A DNA stretch of 64,000 nt from Pseudovibrio sp. JCM 19062 (GCA_001310715.1 BAXV01000007.1:43337-107336), one strand, 5' to 3'. Shown: positions 1-11,362, counted from the first letter of the stretch. Numbers and translations are program-made. Notes: a model not told the origin generated them from the letters alone.

Positions 1-794
1 ATCGTGCCGGTGGCTTATGACCACCCAGCCCATTTGAGGCAGATGGTACGCAAATTACGGGTACTGGACCCTCAGGGCCGTTGATTTCCATACGGGTTGC
101 GCGATGGGTGTGGCCGTGCAGGATTAGCTCCGCGCCGTGTTCTGCGATGATGTTCCGGAAACGACTGGACCCCACAAGGCGTTTGTACCAGGGGGTGGCG
201 TTACGCACTGGCGGGTGATGCAGCATGACAACCCGGAAATCTCCACGTTCTTTTGCGCGGTGCAGGTGATCTGCCAGTTCTCTCAGCTGATTGCTGTCGA
301 TGTGCCCGGTGGCCATGAAGGGGCCGGTTGCCTTGGCGGTGGATAGCCCAATGATGGTGGTGTTGTTTCGCCGACGTACAAACGGGAAGTGAGGATTAGT
401 CCCCAATGGTGGTGTCTGCCCCAACTCCGGATCACTTTGCATATAGGGACGCCAGGCGGTGTAGGCCTGTTTGAGCGCGCCCGGGACATATGCATCATGG
501 TTGCCGGGAGTCAGAGAGAGGGTCTCTGGAGACCCCACGGTTGCGAGCCAGTCTTTTGCTCCAGCAACTCCTTGGGAAGTGCTATATTGACCAGATCTCC
601 ACAAAGGGCAATATGATCCGGTTGGCGTGCGTGGATATCGCGGATCAGCGCATCAAGATAGGAGTTCGTCATCGCGTGAGCGCGGTTACGTTGCCAATTG
701 ATGTAGCGAGAATACGCTTTGAGGCGAGCTGGACGGGTCGTACGTCCGGCAACGGTCCTAAATGGGGATCAGATATGTGTACGAGCTTAAACAT
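1..794 (-). CDS. Metallophosphoesterase (Icc-like), partial, frameshifted
   Basis: Calcineurin-like metallophosphoesterase, expected to hydrolyse phosphodiester or phosphomonoester bonds with a two-metal centre. Read on the minus strand the pieces give the family motifs in order: an N-terminal ISDPHLG metal motif, CGDLVN, TPGNHD, VVMLHHPP and LHGHTHR. The start is the ATG at 794. The C-terminus runs off the left edge. Two single-base deletions, near 710 and near 560, break the frame: after the first the reading resumes as YINWQRNRAH, after the second as AKDWLATVGSPETLSLTPG. All catalytic motifs survive in the repaired reading, so the breaks look like sequence errors. Substrate unknown. Confidence 0.85.
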
Positions 795-1177
795 AGCCTG
801 CGCATCATCCCTGCATTGCGCCTGAGGTCAAGGAATTTTCCTTGATTTGGGAGAGTTACCCTCAAGCGCCTTTGACAGATATGGAACGCTGACTTTTAAC
901 TCGCCTTAAAGGCAAGACGATGGGCGCAGAACGGCAGTGTCATGAGTGTTGGCAGTGGTAACTGCTGGAGCCCAATGGAAGCGTTTTGTGCGACGGAAAC
1001 GAGCAAGAACTTTAGTGAGCATGACGTGGTACTCCTGCGATTTGAGAAACGCCGGTTAGGTGTCTAATAAAAGTGAACGATGGGGCAACCCTGATTAACT
1101 TTAGGGCAAATGCTTATTCTTTGACCGTCTTTTACGCTATCCTGTTGGTTGTGTAGTGTTAGTTTTGCAAGGGTGGT
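795..1177. other. Intergenic stretch, no gene seen
   Basis: About 380 bases between the phosphoesterase start and the short ORF before the Nudix gene. It must hold the divergent promoters for both. I see no convincing ORF, tRNA or terminator in it. Confidence 0.5.
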
Positions 1178-1252
1178 ATGCGCTTTTTGCATAAAAGATA
1201 TTTCAGATTTTTACTGTTTTTTATCAGTGGTTTAATCTGGGTTAGAGGTTGA
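1178..1252 (+). CDS. Possible 24-codon leader ORF before the Nudix gene
   Basis: ATG preceded by AAGGGTGG encodes a short basic, hydrophobic peptide beginning MRFLHKRYFRFLLFF and ending GLIWVRG. Its TGA overlaps the TTG start of the Nudix gene by three bases (TTGA), an arrangement typical of translational coupling. It could equally be the true N-terminus of the Nudix protein separated by an indel. No homologue is recognised. Confidence 0.3.
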   Translation: MRFLHKRYFRFLLFFISGLIWVRG

Positions 1253-1724
1253 ATGTGGCAGGTTTGAAGACACGAATTGTCAATAGGTTGGTGCAATCTG
1301 CTGCTCTTGTTACGCGCGGCATGACGCTGGGTGCGCGCGTGGCGGCGTTTGACGATGAAAACCGAGTCCTTTTGGTGCGTCATCAGTACTTGCCGGGCTG
1401 GTATTTTCCCGGCGGCGGGGTTGATGCGGGGGAGACCATGGCGGAAGCTGCACGCAGGAACTTTCGGAGGAAACCGGATATGGGTGCGGGCGAGATGTGA
1501 CGCTGCTTTCTATGCATTTGAACCGGGTGGGAACTGGCCGGGATCATGTTGGGTTCTTTAAGGTTCAACTGACAGAGCAGGACCCGAACTGGAAACGACC
1601 GGCAATAGAAATTGCGGATTTGCAGCTTTTTGCTCTGGATGTATTGCCTGATGATGTGACACCAGCGACGGCGCGTCGTTTGCGGGAGCTTGCTGGCGAG
1701 GTGGAGCCCGATCCTTATTGGTAG
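1249..1724 (+). CDS. Nudix hydrolase, frameshifted
   Basis: Nudix family pyrophosphohydrolase, acting on nucleoside diphosphates linked to another moiety. The segment TRGMTLGARVAAFDDENR leads into a Nudix box starting GGGVDAGETMAEAA and continuing RELSEETGY once one missing G near 1456 is restored. The downstream part reads LLSMHLNRVGTGRDHVGFF and ends at TAG 1724. The whole protein is about 158 residues, usual for a single-domain Nudix enzyme. Start chosen is TTG 1249; GTG 1255 is an alternative. Substrate cannot be deduced; the neighbouring GNAT and phosphoesterase genes give no pathway. Confidence 0.8.
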
Positions 1725-2047
1725 TTGTTTTTCAAGGGGCTACGTGGTGGTCGTTTGCGGCGAACTAATACGCAGGTCCACTTAGTTTTGTGCTTTACGA
1801 CTAAAAATTTGCGTGGTATTTACGCTTTTGAGATTAAATTTCGTGTGCTCTTGCATGCGAGCTGCCGGAATATTGGGGTACGGGCCTTATGGCAATTTGC
1901 TGGGAACAGCGACGACGAATGAACGCGCGGGATATGCTCTCGCGTGGTGCTTCGTGCCGTCCTTCTCTCAGTGTGCTCCCAACGTCGGTATAACTGCCTG
2001 AGCCACACGGATCGACGGTCTTACTCCTTCGGTTTGTGGTGTGTAAT
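1725..2047. other. Intergenic stretch, no gene seen
   Basis: About 320 bases between the Nudix stop and the GNAT start. Short open frames here lack coding character and ribosome sites. I find nothing convincing. Confidence 0.4.
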
Positions 2048-2625
2048 ATGACAGTTTCAAAATGGCTGGTGCGGAACGAAACCCCGGCAGACTTTTTCCA
2101 GATTGAACAGATGCAAGCTGAGGCCTTTGGTCCAGCGCGGTTTGAGCGGACGGCGTTCAAGATCCGTGATGGCGTTCCGCAGGCTGCGCACCTGTGTTTT
2201 GTTGGTGAGCATAAGGCGAGATTGCCGGGTCTGTCAAACTTACTCCCATTATGATTGGTGACTGTCAGAGCATGTTATTAGGACCGTTGACCGTGAAGGC
2301 CTCTTACAAAGGGCAGGGGCTGGGCAGACTGTTGCTAATGACCGTTGCAGCCAAGGCTAGTGCTCTGGGTATTGCGTCTATCCTGCTGGTTGGGGACCAT
2401 CCCTATTATGGCCCGCATGGGTATCGGCAGGTGCCACATGGCCAAATCACACTGCCGGGACCAGTCGATCCAGACCGGTTGCTGATCCTGACGCTGCTGG
2501 GTGATGGAATGCCAGCTGGCGCTGTGACGGGCGGATATGGCAAGTCTGCTCTGGTGTCCAGCAAGCAGCAGATTGAACCTCAGTTGATGGAAATGATGCA
2601 GGGCTCTGCGGCCCTTGCTACCTGA
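2048..2625 (+). CDS. GNAT N-acetyltransferase (YhbS-like), frameshifted
   Basis: Acetyl-CoA-dependent N-acetyltransferase of the GNAT superfamily, close in layout to the YhbS/COG3153 type. The N-terminal part (MTVSKWLVRNETPADFF) has the usual first strand and helix. After one missing G near 2222 the frame continues through LGPLTVKASYKGQGLGRLL, which contains the acetyl-CoA pyrophosphate loop Q-G-x-G-x-G/L, then LVGDHPYYGPHGY, characteristic of this subfamily. Start is ATG 2048. Length about 193 residues. The acceptor substrate is unknown. Confidence 0.8.
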
Positions 2626-2667
2626 CAGGGATCAGGATTTGCTTTGCCCCACAGGTGACATCGCGCT

Positions 2668-4748
2668 TTATTGGCCTTCGCGATACCAAGTGAAGGACAA
2701 CAGCCCGAGCAATACGGCAAGGCCGAAGAAACCGATGAGAAGCGGATAGCGGTCTATGCCGTTTAAGATGCTGGCGTCTGTTCGCTTGATGCCAATCCAG
2801 CCGTTGCCGTGATATTGAGCGGAGGAGCGCTGTGCGATGATATTGGGTGCTGACAGGGATGCGCCATCATCGCTGCCAATCCGTAGGACTGCGCCGCCTG
2901 TCTGGTCTGCGATGCCGGAGAGTTTGTCGGTGGTGGAGACACTTCTAGAAACTCGCGCGGGTTTGGTGGACCCACGTTGATCAGGGCGGTGTGTGCGCCA
3001 TCGGTTGCAGAATACAGCCCCAATTCTTCCGCTTTGACGGAGGCCGTCCAGTGGCCGGAGGCGTCCTTTGTCAGCTCCAGTTGCTCTGTTTTGCCTGAGG
3101 GTGTTGTCAGAGTTACAGGATCAACAAGGTTTGCAAGGGTTTGGCGTTCAATGAGGAGCGTTGAGACACGCAGGGACAGGCGCAGGGCTTCTTCTTCCAG
3201 ATCCGGTTCCTTCATCAACCAGTGGGCTAGTCTGCGCAGCAGCGGGACATGGGGGCCTCCGCCTTCATATCCTCTTGCCCAGAGCCAGACGTGGTCAGAA
3301 AGCAGGGCGGCAACACGGCCTTTGCCAACGCGGCTGAGGACGAGCAAGGCTTATCGCCCAGTGCGGTCATGATGGGCTGACCTTCCTGTACATCAGCGCC
3401 AACGAGGCGGAACCATTTGCTCCAGTGTGGTGGGCTTTCTCCCGCTCCGGGGAGGTCGCGGGTTACCGGATGGCGCAGGCCAAGTTCTGATACGCTTGCA
3501 TAGAAGGGTTCTTCGAAGACTTCACCGGTTGGGACTGCAGGAAGCATGCGGCCGAGCGGGGTTCTGAAGATGCTGTTGGCTTCTGCGTAGTCTGGCCCGC
3601 CTGCAATAAGCACGGCGCCGCCATCACTGACATATCTGGCGATATTATCGAAGTAGAGAAGGGGCAGCACGCCGCGGCGCTCGTAGCGGTCGAAGATGAT
3701 GAGATCGAACTCCTCAATCTTGACGGAGAACAGCTCGCGGGTTGGAAAGGCAATCAAAGATAATTGATTGATCGGTGTGCCGTCCTGCTTTTCCGGTGGG
3801 CGCAGGATGGTGAAGTGGACCAGATCGACCGAGGCATCTGATTTGAGCAGGTTCCGCCATGTGCGCTCTCCTGCATGGGGGGAGCCGGAGACCAACAGGA
3901 CGCGCAGGTTCTCGCGCACGCCATCTACAGTCACAAGGGCACGATTGTTTAGGGGGGTCAGCTCGCCCTCAAGGCTTCAACCTCAAACTCATAGATGTTT
4001 TGACCGCCGTGTTCGATTTCGACAGCGATCTCTGCCGGATAGCCTGAGGAGATAAATTGCTTGGAGAGAATAGCGCCGTTGCGGCGCACTGTTATTTCTG
4101 CGCGATTACCGAAGGGTTGCGGGGTGCCTTCCTCAATGAGTTCCAGCTGGACAACCTGCGTTGAGCCGACCAGTCCGAAACGGGGGGCTTTGGCGACTTT
4201 CAGGCGGCGGTCAAACTCACCTGGACGGCCTGTGATAAGTGCGTGGACTGGTGCGGAAAAACCTAGTTTTTCTGCGGTTGCGGGCACATCGTGTATCTGG
4301 CCATCGGTGATGAGAATAGCGCCGGCTATTCTTTCCGGTGGCACATCTGCCAGCTCGTTGGAGATTGCGGTGAAGGCGCGGGTGCCGTCGCCGTTTTCCA
4401 TTGAGGTGTCGTTGAGAGTGACCTGACGGACATCAATGCCATCGAGCGCCTGCAGCTGATCGATGACTTCCTCCTAGCCGCTTTTGTCAGCTCTGCACGA
4501 TTCTCCATTTGCTGGCTTTGGCTGTTATCGGAAAGGACCACGACCGTGCTTGGCAGGTATTCGCGATCTTCACGCAGGACTGCCGGGTTGAGCAGGGCCA
4601 GAACGAGCAGTGCCAATGCCAGTGAGCGGATGAGGGCTCCGCGCATGCCCATGAAGATGAGGTAGGCACAGACCAGAGCTATGATCACACCAAGCGCGAT
4701 TATTGCCGGAAGGGGCAAAAGCGGGTCGATGGAAAGAGACCATGTCAT
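2668..4748 (-). CDS. COG5426-type membrane protein (vWA/GATase-like), frameshifted
   Basis: Large inner-membrane protein and last gene of the MoxR operon. N-terminus (ATG 4748, GGAG upstream) has two membrane segments; a vWA-like region follows with VVVLSDNSQS and ILITDGQIHD; then a class I glutamine-amidotransferase-like fold (VRENLRVLLVSGSPHAGER onward, LIIFDRY, GGAVLIAGGPDY). The C-terminus has one more membrane segment (YPLLIGFFGLAVLLGLLSF) and stops at TAA 2668. Four single-base deletions lie near 4476, 3956, 3343 and 2938; restoring them gives about 694 residues, the usual size. The MoxR-DUF58-DUF4159-COG5426 order is widespread in Hyphomicrobiales; the function is unproved, probably envelope assembly or stress. 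Confidence 0.8.
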
Positions 4749-4784
4749 GTGTATTGCTGTGCTCCGCGTTTCTAGGTCGTCTCG

Positions 4785-7593
4785 TTACTGTCCAATGCGT
4801 TCCAGCAGGGCAGGGATGTGGACTGATCTGCCTTGTAGTTGCCTGTCATGGTGTACATGAGGATGTTTATGCCGACGCGCGCTGCCATTTCGCGTTGGTT
4901 GCCGTCTGCCGGAATGGTTGGGTAGAGGTAGTTGCCCTCTGGGTCTATGGCCCAAGCGGCAGCAAGATCATTGCCGCTGATCATGATCGGAGAAACGCCG
5001 TCGCCTGCGCGTACCGGACGGCTGCCATTGGCAGTGGTCGCGCTTGCCTGCACCCACATGGGGCTTAGATTGTAGCGGCCGGGAAAGTCATCCAGAATGT
5101 AAAAGGTTTTGGTCAGGACATGATCGGGCGGGACCGGTTCCAGATTTGGAATATCCAGCCCTCTGAGTAGCTGCTGAAGCTTTTGTTTGTTTGCTGAGTT
5201 AGAGCCGGTTCCGTAAGCATCCCGCGTATCAAACAAAATGGTGCCACCATTGCGCATATAGGCGCTGATACGCGACATGGCCTCGGGGCTGGGCATCTGC
5301 ATTGCTGGATCGATGGGCCAATAGATGATTGGAAAGAAGGCCAACTCGTGCATCTGAAGGTCAAGACCAATGGGCGCTTCCGGTTCCAGTGCGGTTCTGT
5401 CTGTCAGCAATCGGGTGAGTCCGAATAGTCCTGCACGGCTGATCTCATCAACTTCCCGCACGCCGGTTATCACATAGGCAAGGCGGGTACCCAAAGACGC
5501 ATCGAGCGCGAATTGCTCCTCATTGCTTTGTGCCAGTGTTTTGTCCGGGCTTGTTAAGCTCAGAGATGCGCTGACTAACAGGAGAATTGCTGCGTGGGTG
5601 AACTGATTTCGGCGCAGCTTGCCGGAGAGCCAGAGCAGGGCGAGGGTGTCCAGCAGAGCCAGAAGGATTGCGATGGAGAAGAACCAGCCGCGTAAATCCA
5701 GAGGCTTTTCGGAGGGGTAGTCCAAAAGGGTTGCCATTGAAAGGGGCGTCAGGTCGAGTGGGACCAGATTGTCTTCGTCTTCCATCAGGTTGAGTGCACG
5801 TACTGCATCTTCGGTGCCATAGAGACCCGGAGGTGTCTCGCGAGAGGCGTGGGTGGTGGCGAAATCACGTTCCAGAATAGGCTGGTGATTGGCGGAAGCG
5901 GCACGAGTTTGCCGTTGCCATCCAGCAACTTGAGCAGAGGCAGGGCAGAGGCGGACAGGGCGCTGTCGGCGTCGTCCTCCGGATTGTAGACTGCTGTTGC
6001 TGACATGCTTGTGATTGCCCGCAGCATGTCCACAAAACCGCCGGAGAGGGGCAGGTTGGACCATTTGGTGTCCGGTGTCACATGGAACAGGATGATGGTG
6101 CCTTTGCCGTGTTTTTTTTGCGGTGACCAGAGGGGTGCCGTCTTTCAATGAGGCCCAGGTGCGATCAGGCAGGTCTGCGGTTGGCTCAGCAAGGATCTGA
6201 CGGTTTATGGTGACATCTTTTGGCAAGGTAATGGCACGGAACGGGCTGTTTTCGGAGAATGACGCGAGTGGTTGTGGGTCTTTCCATGAGAGGGAACCGC
6301 CCAGCTTGCGATCTCCCATGCGAAGGGCGACCGGAATGAGAGAATCCTGTGCTTCCGGGAGCTGTGGGCCAGCGAACCGCATGAGGGTGCCGCCTTTGGA
6401 GACCCAGCTGGCGATATCGGCCTCTGTATTCTTTGGCAGTGTCCCGACTTCTGCAAGAACGAGCACGGAAATGCCCTTGTCAAAAAAATCGGTGATTGCG
6501 ATGGTGATGTCTGTGCTTTTGGCGGGTGGCATATCTGCGAAGGGAGAGAGGGCGCGTTGCAGATAGTAAAGTGGTGAGAGCAGGGGCTGGGAGCGGTCTG
6601 CAAACCCACCGGCGAAGAGGCCGACTTTGCGGCGGCGCCACTTCTCATCCACGAGGATCGTACTGCCAGCACTCGCATTACCGAGAATGGCGAGTTTCGT
6701 GATGTCGTTGCGAAGCTCTGAAGGGAGTTCCAATGAGATCTCGCCGGCACTTTGACCAGCCTCCAGCTCAATTGTCTGTTCGGCGATGGCGCGTTGCTTG
6801 CGATCATAGGCGCGTACCGTCAGCGTTTCTGCCAGAGGTGCGGGGTGGCGCAGAACGGTGGTGGTCATTGCGCCAGTGGTGTTTTGCAGTTGTTTGAGCG
6901 CGTAAACTGGCGTGTCGGACTGGTAGATCAGGAAAGAAGTTTCGCGCACACCCGATGCTCGGGCGATGCTGGCCAGTCCATTTGCAAAACTTGTGGCGGA
7001 TGGTTCTTCCAGCGGGGAAGAAAACCACAGGATTGCTCCGGGTGGATTTTGCTCTGCCTGCTTTTGCAGTGCGGGGATCAGCTCAGACCGGGCGGCTTGC
7101 CAGCCTTGCGGGGTGAGGGCGCGTAGCTGGTCGGCAACCTCTTGTGCGCTGGACAGGCGCATGGCCTGTGCTGGGCCGTCGGCGGTGGTGACCAGCATGA
7201 CGGTGCGGTTGTTTTGCGCTGCGCCGTCGACCATGAGCTCCGCCATCCGGATCTGGCGTTCCCAGTCTGCCGAAGCGTCCCAGCCATTGTCGACGATGAT
7301 CCAGAGCGGGCCGGTTTTGGGCTCGGCAATATCCAGTGGTTTCCAGACCGGGCCTGCCATTGCGATGATAAGGATTGCTGCGAGCAGGAGGCGGAGAAGG
7401 ATCAACCACCATGGGGTGTGCTGTGGCGTCTCCTCTTTATTGCGGAGGGACAGCAACAGCCGCAGTGGCGGGAATTTGACGTGGGCAGGCTGGGTGGTGT
7501 TGTGCGGAGCAGCCACCATAAAACCGGAAGGGCTGCAAGGGCCGTCAGAACCCATGGGGCGGCAAAGCCGATCGGGAGAAGAGAGCTGATCAT
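4785..7593 (-). CDS. BatA/DUF4159 domain membrane protein, frameshifted
   Basis: About 937 residues. The N-terminus (ATG 7593, with AGGAGG six bases ahead) is the BatA-type double-transmembrane segment (GFAAPWVLTALAALPVLWW, then WWLILLRLLLAAILIIAMAG). A vWA-like domain follows (LWIIVDNGWDAS). Near two thirds is another membrane segment (FSIAILLALLDTLALLWL), and the final 230 residues are DUF4159 (RLAYVITGVREVDEISRAG, FPIIYWPIDPAM). Its ATG overlaps the DUF58 stop as TGATG. Indels lie near 7498, a compensating pair near 6110 and 5880, and one near 4805; the last shifts the true stop to TAA 4785, giving an ending LLERIGQ. Confidence 0.8.
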
Positions 7594-8512
7594 CACAGGC
7601 CTCCTCTCATCTTATGCTGCGGTGCATCTGCCAAACGGGAGTGCAACAACATGAGTGGCTCAACCGCTGGGCGGTCGGTGTGGTGCAGGGTGTAGCTCCA
7701 GCCGAATTTGCGCGCCAGTGAGGTGATCTGATCCTTGTGCGCTGCCAATCTGTGCAGGTATTCCTGCTGCCATGTCTGGGCGCGTCCTGCTTTGAGCTCA
7801 TCTCCGTTTTCCGGGTCTTCAAACCGGGTTGGACCGGTGAAGGGGAATGTTTCTTCAATGGGGTCAAGCAGCTGAATGAGATGGCCTTTTGCGCCGGTGC
7901 TGGCGATGGTTGCCATCCACGTTTGCAGTTTTTCCGGTGGGTCGAGCAGATCGGAGAAGAGGATGACCTCAGAAAACCGGCGGATGCCTTCCGGGTTGGG
8001 TAGTGTTGCATCGGGAGCCTCGTGCACCAGTGTTTGAGCGATTTGCTGCATGGCATTGCGGCTGCCAGTGCTCTTGTCAGGCCCGCGAGACCGACACGCT
8101 CGCCAGCTTCATTCAGTGCATAGGTGAGGGCAAGCATGAGCAAAAGGGCGCGGTCACGCTTTGAGGCGGTGGCCTGTTTACTTTGGAAGCGCATGGAGGC
8201 GGATAGTCGGCCCAGACCCAGATGGTTTGGGCGGCTTCCCACTCACGCTCACGTACATACAGGTTATCGTCGCGTGCCGAGCGGCGCCAATCGACCTGAT
8301 GGGCGGCTTCTCCGGAGAGGAAAGGCGGAATTGCCAGAACGTTTCGCCGGGGCCTGCGCGGCGGCGGCCATGCCAGCCGGAGGTGACATTGGCGGCGATG
8401 CGCCGGGCTCAATCAGCAGCTCTGGCAGCGTATCCGCAAGGGACTGCGCTTCGCCGCTTAAGCCGAAGATATTTTCCTGCATGTCTTGAGGATCGGTCCT
8501 CGAAGATAACAT
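7593..8512 (-). CDS. DUF58 domain protein, frameshifted
   Basis: DUF58 proteins accompany MoxR ATPases and are thought to be part of the same chaperone-like system. The repaired reading contains the diagnostic DUF58 stretch DWRRSARDDNLYVREREWE, then IWVWADLSASMRFQS, a vWA-like D-x-S-x-S metal site, and FSEVILFSDLLDPPEK. Start is ATG 8512; stop TGA at 7593 overlaps the next start. At least three indels occur, near 8410, 8215 and 8070. Length about 307 residues, normal for the family. Likely cytoplasmic, bridging MoxR and the membrane partners downstream. Confidence 0.82.
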
Positions 8513-8533
8513 ATGCGATCCTGTCGGCTGGTG

Positions 8534-9543
8534 TTAGGCGATGCGTGCTTTGATGTCCCGAAGCAGTTGGGGGATGGTTTTTCCGTCTGCTCTGGCGGCA
8601 AAGGTGAGCGCCATGCGGTGCTGCAGGACAGGTTCTGCCAGTGCCATGACATCATCAATGCTTGGGGTTAGGCGGCCATCGGCCAGTGCGCGGGCGCGTA
8701 CGGTGAGCATGAGGGCCTGACTGGCACGGGGGCCGGGGCATGCGATATACTGGGCGAGGTCCTCGAAGCCGTCGGCTTCACCGGGGCGCGCTGCACGGAC
8801 CAGTTTGAGTATGGCATCCATGACGCTTTCGCCGACAGGAATGTGGCGTACAAGTTGCTGCATCTGTTTGAGTTCGTCCAATTGCAAAACCTGTTTGGAT
8901 TTGGCTTCGGAGGCACCGGTTGTTTCAACAAGAATGCGGCGTTCTGCATCGATGTCCGGATAGTGCACGTCGATCTGCATGAGGAAGCGGTCGAGCTGGG
9001 CTTCCGGCAGTGGGTAGGTGCCTTCCTGTTCAAGCGGGTTTTGGGTGGCGAGAACGTGGAAGGGGGCGGGCAGGTCATGGTGATGGCCTGCGATTGTGAC
9101 CTGATACTCCTGCATGGATTGCAGGAGGGCGGATTGCGTGCGCGGGCTGGCGCGGTTGATTTCGTCAGCCATGAGAAGCTGGGCGAAGACGGGACCGGGG
9201 ATGAACGGAATGAACGTTTGCCGTCGGGGGCTTCCTCCATGACTTCAGAGCCGAGAATATCGGAGGGCATCAGGTCCGGCGTAAATTGGATGCGGCTGGA
9301 GTCTAGGCCCAGAACCGTTCCTAAACTTTCCACCAGCTTGGTCTTTGCCAGACCGGGAACGCCGACAAGCAAGCCGTGCCCGCCTGCTAAAATGGTAACC
9401 AGCGTGCGTTCAACAACGCTTTCCTGACCGAATATGGAACGGGCGATCTCCGCTTTTGCCTGTTGGATCTTCTCGCAGGCCGCTTCTGTGCGTGCGACTA
9501 TATCCTCTGGTTCGGGGGGCATGCCTGTCATATTGGTGTTCAT
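8534..9543 (-). CDS. MoxR family AAA+ ATPase, frameshifted
   Basis: AAA+ chaperone-type ATPase heading the operon. Walker A is GVPGLAKT at residues 61-68; the Walker B/sensor region [19 protein letters not shown] follows immediately after one indel near 9200; the arginine-rich C-terminal lid ([18 protein letters not shown]) is complete. Start ATG 9543, stop 8534, about 336 residues, usual for the family. MoxR ATPases with vWA proteins remodel or insert metals into client complexes; no client gene is visible nearby. The 21-base spacing to the DUF58 gene supports co-transcription. Confidence 0.88.
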
Positions 9544-10102
9544 CGCTGCTCTCTTTTTGTCGCGCGTTACTACCCTGCCTGGTTCACCGTCACATCATAC
9601 CCAGTTTTAAAAAAAGGTGTTCCCTAGCAAATTTATAGGCCTGTGCTTTTCATTGACTAATGGCAAGGGGAAACACAGGTGTTTGTGCGGGCGGGGCTGC
9701 CAGTTTTGATCGGATTTTCCTTGCAACTTCCCCGGGATTGGATGGTGACAGTTCTTGTTGGGTCTACCCTAGCGGCATTTTTGTGAACAGATGGTGACCG
9801 GGGATGCTGAGAAATCCATTGCCCCTGAGAATTAAGTGCTTTTGGTGCTTCCTCTGGGTTGCTGGTGATGCTGTCCAGTTTTGCTGTATTCGGAGCTTGA
9901 TCTGCGGATGGATTTCGCTTTGAAGTTGAGGTGGCTTCATTGATATCGCAAAGGTATAACTTGGCGCAGGCGCGTGGTGAGGGTAGCGTTAGGGCTTCTG
10001 CGACACCATATTACTCAAATAGTGGTGTGTTCAGCGTGACTTCCTGTCATTTGATTGAATGTGATCAAGGGAACACGCTTTAGATGTACTGGTGGAAAGA
10101 CC
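9544..10102. other. Intergenic region between moxR operon and DUF1285 gene
   Basis: About 560 bases that must hold the divergent promoters of the moxR operon and the plus-strand DUF1285 cluster. Apart from the palindromic repeat at 10050-10084 I see no gene, tRNA or clear terminator. Confidence 0.4.
10050..10084 (+). repeat. Dispersed palindromic intergenic repeat, copy 1 of type A
   Basis: TTTGATTGAATGTGATCAAG followed by GGAACACGCTTTAGA. It matches the element at 20541-20576 at about 28 of 34 positions, sharing the TTGATTG/ATCAA palindromic core and the GGAAC(A/G)CGCT tail. It lies just upstream of the DUF1285 ribosome site. Elements like this are common between genes in Hyphomicrobiales. 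Confidence 0.6.
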
Positions 10103-10715
10103 GTGGTAACTGAACAGAATGAGAAAAGCGCTCCAGAGATCACTGAAATGCCGAAGGGCCTTCAGGCTTTGATCTCGCGTGCGGGAAAGTCCAAGAGCTT
10201 ACCTCCCATCCATCTGTGGAACCCGGATTTCTGTGGTGATCTGGATATGCAGATCAAGCGGGATGGCTCGTGGTTTTACATGGGAACCCCGATTCAGCGC
10301 GAGGCTCTGGTTCACCTGTTTTCAACTGTTCTCAGGCAGGAAGAAGACGGGAAGTATTATCTGGTCACGCCGGTTGAGAAGATTGGTCTGACTGTTGAGG
10401 ATGCGCCATTTGTGGCCGTGGAGATGGATGTTCATCAGCAGGACGGAGAGCAGGTCGTTACTGTTCGGACCAATTGCGGCGATGTTGTAGAGGCCGGGCC
10501 TGAGCACCCAATCCGCTTTGTTCAGCAGGATGAGGGTGGCGGGCTGAAGCCTATATTCTTGTTCGTGGCCGGCTGGAAGCGTTGTTTGGGCGGGCGCTGG
10601 TGCATGAACTTGCGCCTTACCTGCAAGAGCGGGATGGCCCAGACGGACAGATTGTCGGCCTTGAAAGCACGGTGAGTTCTTCGTGGTGGATACGGTTCAG
10701 AACCTTGGATTTTAG
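10103..10715 (+). CDS. DUF1285 domain protein, frameshifted
   Basis: Conserved protein of unknown function with the DUF1285 pattern: PPIHLWNPDFCGDLDMQIKR, DGSWFYMGTPIQREALVHLF, EDGKYYLVTPVEKIGLTVED and FVAVEMDV. GTG 10103 is preferred as start because GGAAAG stands just ahead; upstream codons overlap the palindromic repeat. Two indels (near 10549 and 10673) break the end; repaired, it finishes LESTGEFFVVDTVQNLGF at TAG 10715, about 204 residues. In Hyphomicrobiales the gene commonly precedes a CoA-type Nudix gene and cca, as here. Two-domain pleckstrin-like folds are known for the family; role unknown. Confidence 0.85.
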
Positions 10716-10742
10716 AAAGATACATTAGGACGGCGCATAATC

Positions 10743-11362
10743 TTGTCTGAGTTTACAGCAGAAAATTTCAGGTCGCGGGTGATGGATCGGTTGGGGAACC
10801 AGCCCCATGAACCTGCTGGAGACCATATCCTCAATCCGGATCTTCCTGATTATGGGGAGTATCTGGAAAGGGTGAGGGATGCTGCTGTTCTGATTGGCAT
10901 TGTTGATCGTGGTTCGAGGCCTCCATTCTTCTCACACAGCGTACGGCACATCTCCGCTCTCATGCGGGGCAGATTGCCTTTCCCGGTGGCAAGATTGATG
11001 AGGATGATGAGGGGCCCGTTGGAGCCGCTTTGCGCGAGGCGCATGAAGAGGTGGGGCTGGACGCCAATCTGGTGGAGATTCTGGGAGACCTTGGGCACTA
11101 CTACACGGCTCGGGCTATCGAGTCGTGCCGGTTCTAGCAACGGTCAAACCACCATTGATCCTTTCTCCCAATCCGGCGGAAGTGGATGAAGTGTTTGAAG
11201 TGCCTCTTTCTTTTTTGATGAATCCCGAAAACCATCAGAAAAAAAAGCGGAGAATTCAGAGGGAAAACGCGCTATTATTACGCTATGCCGTTTGAGCAGC
11301 GTTATATATGGGGTGTCACCGCAGGCATCCTGCGCGTGCTTTATAATAGGGTATATGCCTGA
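10743..11362 (+). CDS. nudL: CoA pyrophosphatase-type Nudix hydrolase, frameshifted
   Basis: Nudix hydrolase of the NudL/CoAse type (CoA to 4'-phosphopantetheine plus 3',5'-ADP). Repaired reading: AAVLIGIVDRG, LTQRTAHLRSHAGQIAFPGG, then the Nudix box with AALREAHEEVGL. The LRSHAGQIAFPGGK stretch is the NuCoA-type signature preceding the box. The C-terminal part reads FEVPLSFLMNPENHQ and AMPFEQRYIWGVTAGILRVL, as in homologues. TTG 10743 start. Several indels lie between 10915 and 11290. The stop TGA overlaps the ATG of the DUF6111 gene (TGATG), indicating translational coupling. Confidence 0.8.

Noticed and set aside
7078..7589. Several overlapping frames on both strands in the BatA gene.
   Set aside because: Only the minus-strand frame continuing into DUF4159 has domain structure.
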